DNA of 11,935 bases from Oscillospiraceae bacterium (GCA_004556975.1 SFFD01000038.1:1-11935), one strand, 5' to 3'. Counted from the first letter of the stretch, positions 1 to 5,390 are shown. Notes: generated from the sequence alone by a model not told the origin. Made by a program: numbers and translations.

Positions 1-281
1 TTTCGAATGGTGCAAGCGGTATAGATATTTATAAGAATTACATTATATATATCAGTGACGGATATGCGTATGTGTATGATTTCAAAAATGAAGTTACCGT
101 GTTTTCATCTGAAAATGAGTTCGGCGATTTTAGCTTTAACGGGCTAAGATTTGATGAAGAGAGCGGAACAGCCGTACTCATAGCTTATAATGAGAAGCTT
201 GATGATGAAATGTACCCAAATGAAAATATAGGTCAAAGTCCGGATTTTATATTTTTATTAAAGTTCAAAGCAAAACAATAA
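1..281 (+). CDS. 3' end of an unrecognised protein (start outside window)
   Basis: The reading frame is open from base 3 to the TAA at 279-281, giving about 92 residues with no stop, so the gene begins before the window. A GTG at 72 lies inside the frame but has no ribosome-binding site, so it is not taken as the start. The visible residues are rich in Tyr, Asp, Phe and Ser. They include alternating hydrophobic strands such as YIISDG-like and YVYDF stretches that would suit the last blade of a beta-propeller or another all-beta domain, but I recognise no family. The end is acidic and then basic (LLKFKAKQ), with no membrane segment. The stretch is more AT-rich than the genes after 4321. It ends against a bidirectional hairpin and is convergent with the zinc-ribbon operon. 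The function is unknown. Confidence 0.6.
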   Translation, partial: SNGASGIDIYKNYIIYISDGYAYVYDFKNEVTVFSSENEFGDFSFNGLRFDEESGTAVLIAYNEKLDDEMYPNENIGQSPDFIFLLKFKAKQ

Positions 282-284
282 TGC

Positions 285-318
285 AAAAAGCCCCCTGCCG
301 TCGGCAGGGGGTGCTTTT
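285..318. terminator. Bidirectional hairpin terminator between convergent genes
   Basis: Perfect ten-base arms (CCCCCTGCCG and its complement around a central T) are flanked by AAAAAGC on the left and TGCTTTTG on the right. This gives a GC-rich stem with T-runs on both strands. It lies 3 bases after the stop of the plus-strand gene. It also lies 12 bases after the inferred native stop of the minus-strand zinc-ribbon gene at 331. It therefore probably ends transcription in both directions. Confidence 0.8.
291..311. repeat. 21-base perfect palindrome, copy 1
   Basis: The left arm CCCCCTGCCG, a central T and the exact complementary right arm make a 21-base palindrome. It recurs base for base at 1937-1957. 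Both copies sit between convergent genes. Here the flanks make it look like a normal intrinsic terminator. Identity across the whole palindrome, but not in the flanks, suggests a dispersed repeat or a reused terminator core. Confidence 0.8.
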
Positions 319-330
319 GTTAATGGTGCT

Positions 331-713
331 TTACTTTTTAAGATTTTTTCCGAAATAGCAGGACATAAATGCACCGACGGCGACGATAAGGCGCCAATCG
401 CTTTTGTCACATCGACGATTGCACTTTCGGCGGCGCGTAAGCCGCGGTAGGCGTATGTATAAAAGTCTCCGCCAAAGGAAGCATAATCAAGATTTGCTTC
501 CGCAGAACCCGAAACCGAAAATCCTACGATAATAAAGATAATTCCGGCAATAAGCCCTATCAAAGACCAAATTGAAAAGCTCTTTGTAACAGAAGATGAT
601 GAAATAGGAGCCGAAGCTTCGCTTTCATCACAGCGCGGCTCGTTTACCGCACCGCAAACGCTGCATTTTGTTTCGTTTTCGTTTAGTTCAGTACCACATT
701 TTTCACAATACAT
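331..713 (-). pseudogene. Zinc-ribbon, two-helix membrane protein gene with a one-base frameshift
   Basis: The start ATG at 711-713 has AGGAGG seven bases upstream (721-726). The N-terminus has four cysteines in CxxC...CxxC order (Cys3, Cys6, Cys17, Cys20), a zinc ribbon of the kind found in many small clostridial membrane proteins. A Ser-rich linker follows, then a membrane helix (about residues 47-67) and a DYASFGGDFYT segment. After codon 108 (ends at 390) the original frame runs through the downstream hairpin to a stop at 258, inside the convergent gene. Restoring one base near 387-390 instead gives IVAVGAFMSCYFGKNLKK and a TAA at 331-333, just before the terminator. This makes about 127 residues with a second membrane helix, which fits the family. 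I infer a one-base deletion, either a real mutation or a sequence error. The gene is second in an operon, 19 bases after its paralogue. Its role is unknown. Confidence 0.78.
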
Positions 714-732
714 AAAAGTCCCTCCTGATATT

Positions 733-1425
733 TTATCTTTCGAATACTACCGTGCTGTTTTCTCCGGTGCCTAGCGCAAAGTAATCAAAGTCATATAAAC
801 CTATTCCGGAAAGAGAATTACCTTCATAAATGTAATATGTATAATAGCCATTTCTGTATTTCTCGTAGTACCAAGTGAATGATAGAGGAAGCTCTTCACC
901 GATATAGAGAGCTCCGGTATGATCGTTAAAAAGATAGAGAGTGCCAGAACTTCTGGAAAGAAAGGTAGTATCGCCATCTGAGTATCCTGCATACGGATAC
1001 CAAACTCCAACGACCCAATTTTCCTCCGCCGAAAGGGAAGTACTGGAATTATAGGAGGTAGGGCTATATTCGCCGGACGAACCTGTCGGGGTTTCAGATT
1101 TTCCCGCGTTCCTGAAAATCAAAACCGCCACAATTATAACGGCGAGTGCAATAAGAATATAGAGCAATACATTATGCTTTTTTGCCGCGGGAACTTCTTC
1201 AACAGGTGCGACTTCGCCGGACGGCACCGCTTCGCCGGGCTGAGCCGCCTCATCCGCAGCGGCAGGTTCGCCGGAAAACGGTTCTTGACCTTTCCAATTT
1301 TCAGAACCATTCTTCGCGGGTACGGGACTAACTTCCGGAACATTTTCGGTTCCCACGGCGGCGCCGCAGCTGTTGCGGAATTTTGCATTTTCGTTTAGTT
1401 CAGTGCCGCAATTTTCACATAACAT
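733..1425 (-). CDS. Zinc-ribbon-like membrane protein with extracellular beta domain
   Basis: The start ATG at 1423-1425 has AGGAGG at 1433-1438, and the protein is 230 residues. The first 20 residues copy the neighbouring paralogue's zinc ribbon (CExCGTELNEN), but the third zinc ligand is arginine: Cys3, Cys6, Arg17, Cys20. Codon 17 is CGC, one transition from TGC. A long Pro/Ala/Glu-rich linker (about 25-83) leads to a membrane helix (about 85-104, LLYILIALAVIIVAVLIF). A C-terminal domain of about 95 residues begins WVVGVWYPYAG and is rich in Tyr, Gly and beta-prone residues. It resembles lipocalin-like or DUF5640-like small beta domains in outline only. The topology is probably cytoplasmic ribbon and external C-domain. 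It is first in the operon with the frameshifted gene and has its own promoter. Its function is unknown. Confidence 0.85.
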   Translation of the reverse strand: MLCENCGTELNENAKFRNSCGAAVGTENVPEVSPVPAKNGSENWKGQEPFSGEPAAADEAAQPGEAVPSGEVAPVEEVPAAKKHNVLLYILIALAVIIVAVLIFRNAGKSETPTGSSGEYSPTSYNSSTSLSAEENWVVGVWYPYAGYSDGDTTFLSRSSGTLYLFNDHTGALYIGEELPLSFTWYYEKYRNGYYTYYIYEGNSLSGIGLYDFDYFALGTGENSTVVFER

Positions 1426-1469
1426 AATAAAACCTCCTAAAAAACGAATTTTGTCATTTATTTAATAAT

Positions 1470-1498
1470 AATATACACCTATAAGTTAATAAAGTCAA
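1470..1498 (-). promoter_or_regulatory. Promoter of the zinc-ribbon operon
   Basis: Read on the minus strand, a -35 box TTGACT (1493-1498) is followed after exactly 17 bases by a -10 box TATATT (1470-1475). It gives a leader of about 40 bases before the ATG at 1425. This is a good housekeeping sigma-A type match. It diverges from the XRE gene promoter about 40 bases away, so the two promoters share one control region. Confidence 0.75.
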
Positions 1499-1524
1499 TC
1501 TAAAGATGTTTATTATTTACCCTT

Positions 1525-1553
1525 TAAGCCTATATAATAATCCCATAGGCTTA
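1525..1553. promoter_or_regulatory. Operator-like inverted repeat over the XRE gene -10 box
   Basis: TAAGCCTAT (1525-1533) and ATAGGCTTA (1545-1553) are perfect nine-base complements separated by 11 bases. Their centres are 20 bases apart, about two helical turns. The spacer holds most of the candidate -10 box TATAAT (1533-1538). No good -35 box is visible 16-18 bases upstream. The arrangement suits binding of an XRE-type dimer and autoregulation by the protein encoded 17 bases downstream. This role is inferred. Confidence 0.55.
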
Positions 1554-1569
1554 TTTTAGGGGCGATGTT

Positions 1570-1890
1570 ATGGAAAAAGTTGATTTGAAAGAGATTGGCA
1601 CAAGAATAGCGAAGCTGCGCAAGCAAAAAGGGCTTACGCAGGAGTACCTTGCGGAAAAGATGGACGTTTCCATTCAGATGATTTCCAACCTTGAACGCGG
1701 AAACAAAGCTATAAAAATAGACAATCTGATTAAGCTCAGCACAATTCTTGGCGTGAGCACGGACTACATTCTGACGGGCGGTTCGCCGGCGGCAGAACAA
1801 CAAATTCCGCTTAACGGCTTTTGGAGTCTTACCGACAAAGACCGCCGGATGATTGAGCACCTCGTTTTATATTGCCTTAATAATAATTAA
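1570..1890 (+). CDS. XRE-family helix-turn-helix transcriptional regulator
   Basis: This 106-residue protein has a classic Cro/C1-type DNA-binding domain at about residues 8-64. The pattern is RIAKLRKQKGLTQEYLAEKM, then VSIQMISNLERGNK for the turn and recognition helix, then the LGVSTDYIL closing motif. The short C-terminal tail (WSLTDKDRRMIEHLVLYCLNNN) could aid dimerisation. There is no ligand or peptidase domain. The ATG at 1570 has a modest AGGGG seven bases upstream. The gene is transcribed away from the zinc-ribbon operon. The inverted repeat over its own -10 box suggests autorepression and possibly control of that operon, but this is inference. It ends at its own terminator. Confidence 0.9.
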   Translation: MEKVDLKEIGTRIAKLRKQKGLTQEYLAEKMDVSIQMISNLERGNKAIKIDNLIKLSTILGVSTDYILTGGSPAAEQQIPLNGFWSLTDKDRRMIEHLVLYCLNNN

Positions 1891-1924
1891 ACCACCTGCC
1901 TTTTTAGGCGGGTGGTTTTGTTTT
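1891..1924 (+). terminator. Terminator of the XRE gene
   Basis: ACCACCTGCC (1891-1900) pairs with GGCGGGTGGT (1907-1916), with one T-G wobble, around a TTTTTA loop. A TTTTGTTTTG tail follows. The stem begins on the base after the TAA stop. Confidence 0.9.
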
Positions 1925-1935
1925 GCTGTAAAATC

Positions 1936-1958
1936 GCCCCCTGCCGTCGGCAGGGGGC
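1936..1958. repeat. 21-base palindrome, copy 2 (hairpin between convergent genes)
   Basis: Bases 1937-1957 are identical to 291-311, and here a flanking G/C pair lengthens the stem. It lies between the XRE gene terminator and the stop of the minus-strand membrane protein at 1975. On the minus strand the hairpin is followed by GATTTTAC, a weak terminator tail. On the plus strand there is no T-run and a dedicated terminator already sits 12 bases upstream. A pure terminator role is therefore less obvious for this copy. Confidence 0.75.
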
Positions 1959-1974
1959 ATTCGTATAAAAAATT

Positions 1975-2406
1975 TTATCTTTCCGGCGCGGGCGGCGGAG
2001 GCGGGGGCATATCGTCATATTTTTTGCGGCGCGAATCCTTTTTGCGCTGCTTTTCGGTTTCCTTTATGCGCTGGCGCTGCTCGTGCTCAAAACGGCCGAT
2101 GTTGAAATAGCTTTGGAACATTACGAGCAGCAAAAGCGCCGCAGGAAGAAGCAACAGCCATGCAAAGCCTTTGAAATCCGGTTCAAGATAGGTGAAGTTG
2201 TCAAAATATTTAAAGAACCATACTATGTCGCAGATAAAAGTTGCGACGGCGCCCGCAATAAACGCTGTTTTATACTGGCGCTTTCCGCGGTTCGGACGCA
2301 CCGCGGAAAAAAGAACAAGATAGAGCACCCAACAGATTCCGACCACTGCGCCGACAGCGCCGGCAACTTCTATCTTTTTTATGAGCATAAGGATAAATGT
2401 AAGCAC
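1975..2406 (-). CDS. Hypothetical three-helix membrane protein with Pro-rich basic tail
   Basis: The protein is 143 residues with three likely membrane helices: about 13-36 (VAGAVGAVVGICWVLYLVLF), 48-68 (FIAGAVATFICDIVWFFKYF) and 81-101 (WLLLLPAALLLLVMF). A strongly basic, probably helical tail follows (FEHEQRQRIKETEKQRKKDSRRKK), ending in PPPPPPAPER. The start is a GTG at 2404-2406, chosen because GGGAGGG (2412-2418) lies five bases upstream. An ATG at 2386-2388 is the alternative. A TATAAT lies at 2436-2441. I do not recognise the family. The basic tail could bind nucleic acid or acidic lipid, but that is only a guess. It is codirectional with the operon upstream and 80 bases from it. Confidence 0.75.
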   Translation of the reverse strand: MLTFILMLIKKIEVAGAVGAVVGICWVLYLVLFSAVRPNRGKRQYKTAFIAGAVATFICDIVWFFKYFDNFTYLEPDFKGFAWLLLLPAALLLLVMFQSYFNIGRFEHEQRQRIKETEKQRKKDSRRKKYDDMPPPPPPAPER

Positions 2407-2435
2407 AAAATCCCTCCCAAAAAGTCTATAACCCT

Positions 2436-2441
2436 ATTATA
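2436..2441 (-). promoter_or_regulatory. Candidate -10 box of the three-helix membrane protein gene
   Basis: A perfect TATAAT on the minus strand lies 30 bases before the GTG start. The position 17 bases upstream reads CTTTTC, a poor -35 box. No clear terminator separates this gene from the operon upstream, so read-through is also possible. Confidence 0.4.
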
Positions 2442-2486
2442 GCTGTTTTTTTATCAAAGAAAAGACCTTTTTGTAAATTTTGCGCG

Positions 2487-2933
2487 TCAGGTGTCAAAAC
2501 GGCAGTAATAAACGGTACGGCTTGCCGTGTCGTAAACGGCAAAGACGAAATTTACAGAAGAGCCTCTGCCGCCGTCCTCGAAATAGTACAGTCCGTTTTC
2601 CGGAAGGGTAAAGCCGCGGCTTTGAAGAACGCCGCCCTCGCCGAAAAGAATTTCGAGAGCCTGCTCATTTGTAAATTCGCTGCTCCAGCTGCCGCCGATA
2701 AGGGCGGCGTTTTTGTCGCTTGCGGTAAAGACTGCGACGGTTTCGCCGTCGCCGAAAAATCCGCCGTGGCTGTCGTGATAATATAAGATGTTATCCTCTG
2801 AAACCTCAAGGGCAAGATATTTTCCGAGTTCTTCTTCACCGGGAGATTTTTCCGTAAGGGTTACAAGCAGCACAAAGCCGATTAAAAGCGCGGCAAGCGC
2901 AATCAACAAATTTCGGATTGACTTTGTGCTCAT
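2487..2933 (-). CDS. Membrane-anchored hypothetical protein, last gene of the DUF2975 operon
   Basis: The protein is 148 residues. A single N-terminal membrane segment (about 6-25, IRNLLIALAALLIGFVLLVTL) has no lipobox or clear cleavage site, so it is probably an anchor with the rest outside the cell. The outer domain contains YYHDSHGGFFGDGETVAVF and ENGLYYFEDGG segments and ends AVYDTASRTVYYCRFDT. It looks like a small beta-rich fold that I cannot assign. Its ATG (2931-2933) overlaps the TGA of the lipoprotein gene as ATGA. A weak GAGGG lies nine bases upstream, so translation is probably coupled. It likely works with the lipoprotein. Confidence 0.78.
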   Translation of the reverse strand: MSTKSIRNLLIALAALLIGFVLLVTLTEKSPGEEELGKYLALEVSEDNILYYHDSHGGFFGDGETVAVFTASDKNAALIGGSWSSEFTNEQALEILFGEGGVLQSRGFTLPENGLYYFEDGGRGSSVNFVFAVYDTASRTVYYCRFDT

Positions 2934-3343
2934 GACTCTGCACCCTCATAGTTCAGCACAAGACGGCTGCCTGCGATTTCGGCAGAATAGGCATAGATAA
3001 CTCCACGGCAAAACTCCGAAGCCGAAACAGCCTTGCTTGAGTATCTGTTTTGGTGTTCGTCCTCTGTTTCTATAACGAAAGAAAGGCTTTGCGGGTCTGC
3101 AAAAAGCACCTCAAAAATCAGATTTTCACCGGGCCTATAGCTGCTTTTGTCAGCGTTTTCGGCAACGATTGTGCTTTTGAGCACGGAATCTTCATACTCG
3201 TCAAGCGTAATGATTTTTAAATTTTTTCCGGTGCCGTTATATAGCTTTATATAGACGCTGTCGCCTCGCACAACAAAGCTTCCGCAGGCGGAAAAGCTGA
3301 TTAGCATCAGCAAAACAAGAATTATTGATATAAATTTTTTCAT
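2930..3343 (-). CDS. Hypothetical lipoprotein of the DUF2975 operon
   Basis: The protein is 137 residues. The N-terminus is a textbook lipoprotein signal: MKK, a hydrophobic core, then the lipobox FSAC with the lipidated cysteine at about residue 20. The mature part is beta-prone (VYIKLYNGTGKNLKIITLDEY, PGENLIFEVLF, LSFVIETEDEHQNRYSS) and suggests an immunoglobulin-like or cupredoxin-like sandwich, but no family is recognised. The ATG overlaps the TGA of the HTH gene (ATGA, 3340-3343). AGGAGG lies ten bases upstream within that gene. Its own TGA overlaps the next start in the same way. It is placed outside the membrane by its signal, beside a four-helix protein and an anchored protein. A sensing or envelope role is possible but unproven. 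Confidence 0.82.
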   Translation of the reverse strand: MKKFISIILVLLMLISFSACGSFVVRGDSVYIKLYNGTGKNLKIITLDEYEDSVLKSTIVAENADKSSYRPGENLIFEVLFADPQSLSFVIETEDEHQNRYSSKAVSASEFCRGVIYAYSAEIAGSRLVLNYEGAES

Positions 3344-3558
3344 TGGTGCTCATCCTCCTTGACATATTCAAGAATGTCGCCCGGCTGGCACGAAAGGGCT
3401 TCGCAGATTGCCTCAAGGGTGGAAAAGCGAATAGCCTTTGCCTTGCCGGTTTTCAGTACGGAAAGGTTTGCAAGGGTAATGCCGACTTTGTCGGCAAGCT
3501 CCGTCATACTCATTTTTCTTTTTGCAAGCATTACGTTTAAATTTACTTCGATAGCCAC
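3340..3558 (-). CDS. YozG-like XRE-family regulator
   Basis: This 72-residue protein is almost entirely one Cro/C1-type helix-turn-helix domain. It has LNVMLAKRKMSMTELADKVGI, the turn ITLANLSVLKTGKAKAIRF, and LEAICEALSCQPGDILEY, the standard ending of the YozG/HTH_26 group. The start is a GTG at 3556-3558, with AGGAGG (3566-3571) seven bases upstream. That site overlaps the stop codon of the DUF2975 gene, so the pair is tightly linked. In many Firmicutes a DUF2975 membrane protein and such a small regulator are adjacent (YoaS/YozG in Bacillus). The likely role is control of its own operon, perhaps through the promoter palindrome at 4091-4100. Its signal is unknown. Confidence 0.88.
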   Translation of the reverse strand: MAIEVNLNVMLAKRKMSMTELADKVGITLANLSVLKTGKAKAIRFSTLEAICEALSCQPGDILEYVKEDEHQ

Positions 3559-3570
3559 AGAAAAACCTCC

Positions 3571-4050
3571 TTAAATGGTAAGGTCGTTTTCCGCTTTCAT
3601 TGCTGCGGCTTTCTGAACAAGGTGCGAAAGCGCTGCGCAGATTGCACAGATTGCGGTTCCGGCAAATACGGCAAAAAGCGAAAACAGGGCAATTCCCGGG
3701 TGACTCATATTAAGGAAAAGCAGCACAACGTTTCCCGCAAAGAAAAATGCCGAATCGGCGCCGGCAAGAATTGATATTGTGCCGAGATATTTTGCGTTTT
3801 CATAAGAGAAAGAATTGTCACGCCCGATGTTTGCGGCAATTTTCCAGCCGAAAAAAAGCGCCGCGAAGCAGGGCAGGCTAAAGAGAACCATAAAAACAAG
3901 CCAGGGGATATAGCAATATTCAAATTCCGGGTACAGCGCCGCAAAAGACCTGCCGTAAATGGGTATTATCCAAAAAAATATAAGAGCAAAGCATACAGCG
4001 GCGCAAACGGTTATAATTTTTAGCACGGAAGAAAGCGACTTTTGGTTCAT
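3571..4050 (-). CDS. DUF2975 four-helix membrane protein (YoaS-like)
   Basis: The protein is 159 residues from the ATG at 4048-4050, which has GGGAGG (4058-4063) seven bases upstream. The longer start at 4065 would cover this site and has none of its own. Four membrane helices are visible, at about residues 10-32, 47-69, 88-111 and 117-140. A conserved-looking segment (NIGRDNSFSYENAKYL) lies between helices 2 and 3, and a short cytoplasmic tail (ALSHLVQKAAAMKAENDLTI) follows. This matches the DUF2975 pattern, which is typically paired with a YozG-type regulator, as here. The biochemical function of the family is not established. It is first gene of a four-gene operon with a good promoter. Confidence 0.88.
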   Translation of the reverse strand: MNQKSLSSVLKIITVCAAVCFALIFFWIIPIYGRSFAALYPEFEYCYIPWLVFMVLFSLPCFAALFFGWKIAANIGRDNSFSYENAKYLGTISILAGADSAFFFAGNVVLLFLNMSHPGIALFSLFAVFAGTAICAICAALSHLVQKAAAMKAENDLTI

Positions 4051-4080
4051 AAAAATACCTCCCATTTGTTCCTTGAGTGT

Positions 4081-4109
4081 ATAATAACATAGTATATACT
4101 GAAAGTCAA
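4081..4109 (-). promoter_or_regulatory. Promoter of the DUF2975 operon with an internal palindrome
   Basis: On the minus strand, -35 TTGACT (4104-4109) and -10 TATTAT (4081-4086) are 17 bases apart. A TG one base before the -10 box makes it an extended -10. The spacer contains the perfect ten-base palindrome AGTATATACT (4091-4100). This is a natural place for a small HTH dimer to block RNA polymerase. Binding by the YozG-like protein of the same operon is inferred. Confidence 0.75.
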
Positions 4110-4320
4110 TAAAAACTTATCGAAAAACAATAAATTTTTTATATGCATAAATCTTAAAAGAAAATATCGCAAATTGCGCCATAAAGCGACATAATTCGAC
4201 GAAAAGGCTTTGATTATGCTGTAATCCGACCGTAATTACGTCGAAACAGGGAATATTTTGCGGTGAAAAATACTGGCATATTATGGAATAATGTGGTAAT
4301 ATATAGGCGGAGGTGATGAG
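4110..4320. other. Intergenic region upstream of the noc-like gene
   Basis: There is no gene here. It holds a perfect ten-base palindrome CGTAATTACG (4231-4240). A seven-base inverted repeat, TTCGACG (4195-4201) and CGTCGAA (4239-4245), encloses 37 bases. A TATTAT (4279-4284) could be a -10 box for the noc-like gene, but no convincing -35 box accompanies it. The ribosome-binding site GGAGGTGAT begins at 4309. Confidence 0.5.
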
Positions 4321-5193
4321 ATGAGCGCTTTTGACTTGCTAAAAAAGCAAAATGCCGCCGTGGAAAAAATTCCTGTTGCCCTTATTCACCCTAATCCGTT
4401 TCAGCCGCGCAGAAACTTTTCAGAGGAAGAGCTTCACAGGCTTGAACAAAGCATTGCGGAAAACGGGCTTATACAGCCGATTTCAGTCAGAAAAAAGGAA
4501 AAAGAATATGAGATAATCGCCGGGGAACGCAGGCTTCGCGCCTGCGCTGCCCTTGGTATGGAAAAGATTTCGGCAGTAGTGTATGAGATAAGCGACAAAG
4601 ACGCCGCAGTATGGGCAATGGTAGAAAACCTTCAGCGCAGCGACCTTGGCGTTTTTGAGGAAGCGGAGGGAATAGAAAAGCTTGTAACCCTTTGGAATAC
4701 CGACAGGGAAGAAGCTGCGCGCCGGCTTGGAATGGCGCCCTCCACCTTGTCAAATAAGCTTCGCCTTTTAAAGCTTCCCGGTGAAGCAAGAAAAATTATT
4801 ACCGAAAACGGCCTTTCCGAACGGCACGCAAGAGAGCTGCTTCGCCTTTCTTCTTCAAAGGAGCAGATAAAGGCGGCGGAGCACATTGCAAAAAAAGGCT
4901 TTAACGTTGCGGAAACCGAACGCTATATCACTTCCCTTTGCACAGCAAAGAAAAAAGCGCAGAAGCCCGTTTATATAGTTAAAGACGTAAGAGTTTTTAT
5001 AAATACATTTGAGCGGGCAATAGGCATTATGAAAAATTCCGGAATCAATGCGGTAAGCACTATGACGGAATCTGAAGACAACATAATTTATACCGTAAGC
5101 ATACCAAAAAATTCCGCCTTTCAAAAGCAAAGGCGGACAAAACCCATCAAGACTGCTCCGGCGTATTCCGCATGTGCGCCGTCAGTTATATAA
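4321..5193 (+). CDS. noc: Noc-like nucleoid occlusion protein, ParB/Spo0J family
   Basis: This is a 290-residue ParB-family protein. The N-domain (about 15-105) has the CTP-binding motifs GERRLRA (68-74) and ENLQRSDLG (102-110). The helix-turn-helix has recognition segment STLSNKLRLLKLP (141-153), and the C-terminal domain is shorter. Position directly before soj is that of noc in Firmicutes. As I recall the ParB/Noc specificity work, Noc carries Gln/Lys/Lys/Arg where ParB carries Arg/Thr/Ala/Gly. Here the aligned residues are Pro140, Lys146, Lys151 and Arg168, three of four Noc-like. Noc binds its own sites and the membrane to keep division away from the nucleoid. The N-terminus (MSAFDLLKKQ) is much shorter than in Bacillus Noc, so membrane binding is uncertain. 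The start has GGAGGTGAT seven bases upstream. A second ParB cannot be fully excluded. Confidence 0.85.
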   Translation: MSAFDLLKKQNAAVEKIPVALIHPNPFQPRRNFSEEELHRLEQSIAENGLIQPISVRKKEKEYEIIAGERRLRACAALGMEKISAVVYEISDKDAAVWAMVENLQRSDLGVFEEAEGIEKLVTLWNTDREEAARRLGMAPSTLSNKLRLLKLPGEARKIITENGLSERHARELLRLSSSKEQIKAAEHIAKKGFNVAETERYITSLCTAKKKAQKPVYIVKDVRVFINTFERAIGIMKNSGINAVSTMTESEDNIIYTVSIPKNSAFQKQRRTKPIKTAPAYSACAPSVI

Positions 5194-5233
5194 ATGAAGC
5201 ATCCATTGCTTCGCCAAAGACACATTCCCCTGA

Positions 5234-5275
5234 AAAACGAAAAGAAGCCGCCGGAAGGCGGCTTCTTTTCGTTTT
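5234..5275 (+). terminator. Strong terminator after the noc-like gene
   Basis: A perfect 19-base-pair stem (5234-5252 with 5257-5275) is closed by a GGAA loop. It has a GC-rich top and A/T base giving a T-run on either strand. It separates the noc-like gene from the soj promoter and ends three bases before parS. Confidence 0.92.
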
Positions 5276-5277
5276 AA

Positions 5278-5293
5278 TGTTTCACGTGAAACA
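5278..5293. promoter_or_regulatory. parS: parS centromere site, perfect palindrome
   Basis: TGTTTCACGTGAAACA matches the Bacillus-type parS consensus at every position. Spo0J/ParB would load here with CTP and spread as a clamp. The site lies between the noc-like terminator and the soj promoter, 38 bases before its -35 box, the usual parB-proximal setting. Confidence 0.96.
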
Positions 5294-5331
5294 TCCATAC
5301 AATATTATTTTAATAAATGCGTATAAACAGA

Positions 5332-5360
5332 TTGAAAAAAGCGGAATAAGCGTTTATAAT
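5332..5360 (+). promoter_or_regulatory. Promoter of soj-parB-serS
   Basis: -35 TTGAAA (5332-5337), a 17-base spacer and a perfect -10 TATAAT (5355-5360) lie just ahead of the soj ribosome-binding site. No terminator or large gap follows until after serS, so this promoter probably drives all three genes. Confidence 0.85.
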
Positions 5361-5390
5361 AATTAGGTAATAATATAAACGGAGGAGAAA

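Noticed and set aside
258..330. C-terminal extension of the zinc-ribbon protein to the stop at 258
   Set aside because: It reads through the terminator hairpin and into the convergent gene, and a one-base correction gives a better-fitting end at 331.
3691..3704. AATTCCCGGG with partial likeness to the Noc binding site
   Set aside because: Only the left half and core of the remembered ATTTCCCGGGAAAT consensus match, and it lies inside the DUF2975 coding region.
4051..4065. Upstream ATG of the DUF2975 gene
   Set aside because: This start would place the ribosome-binding site inside the coding region and has none of its own.
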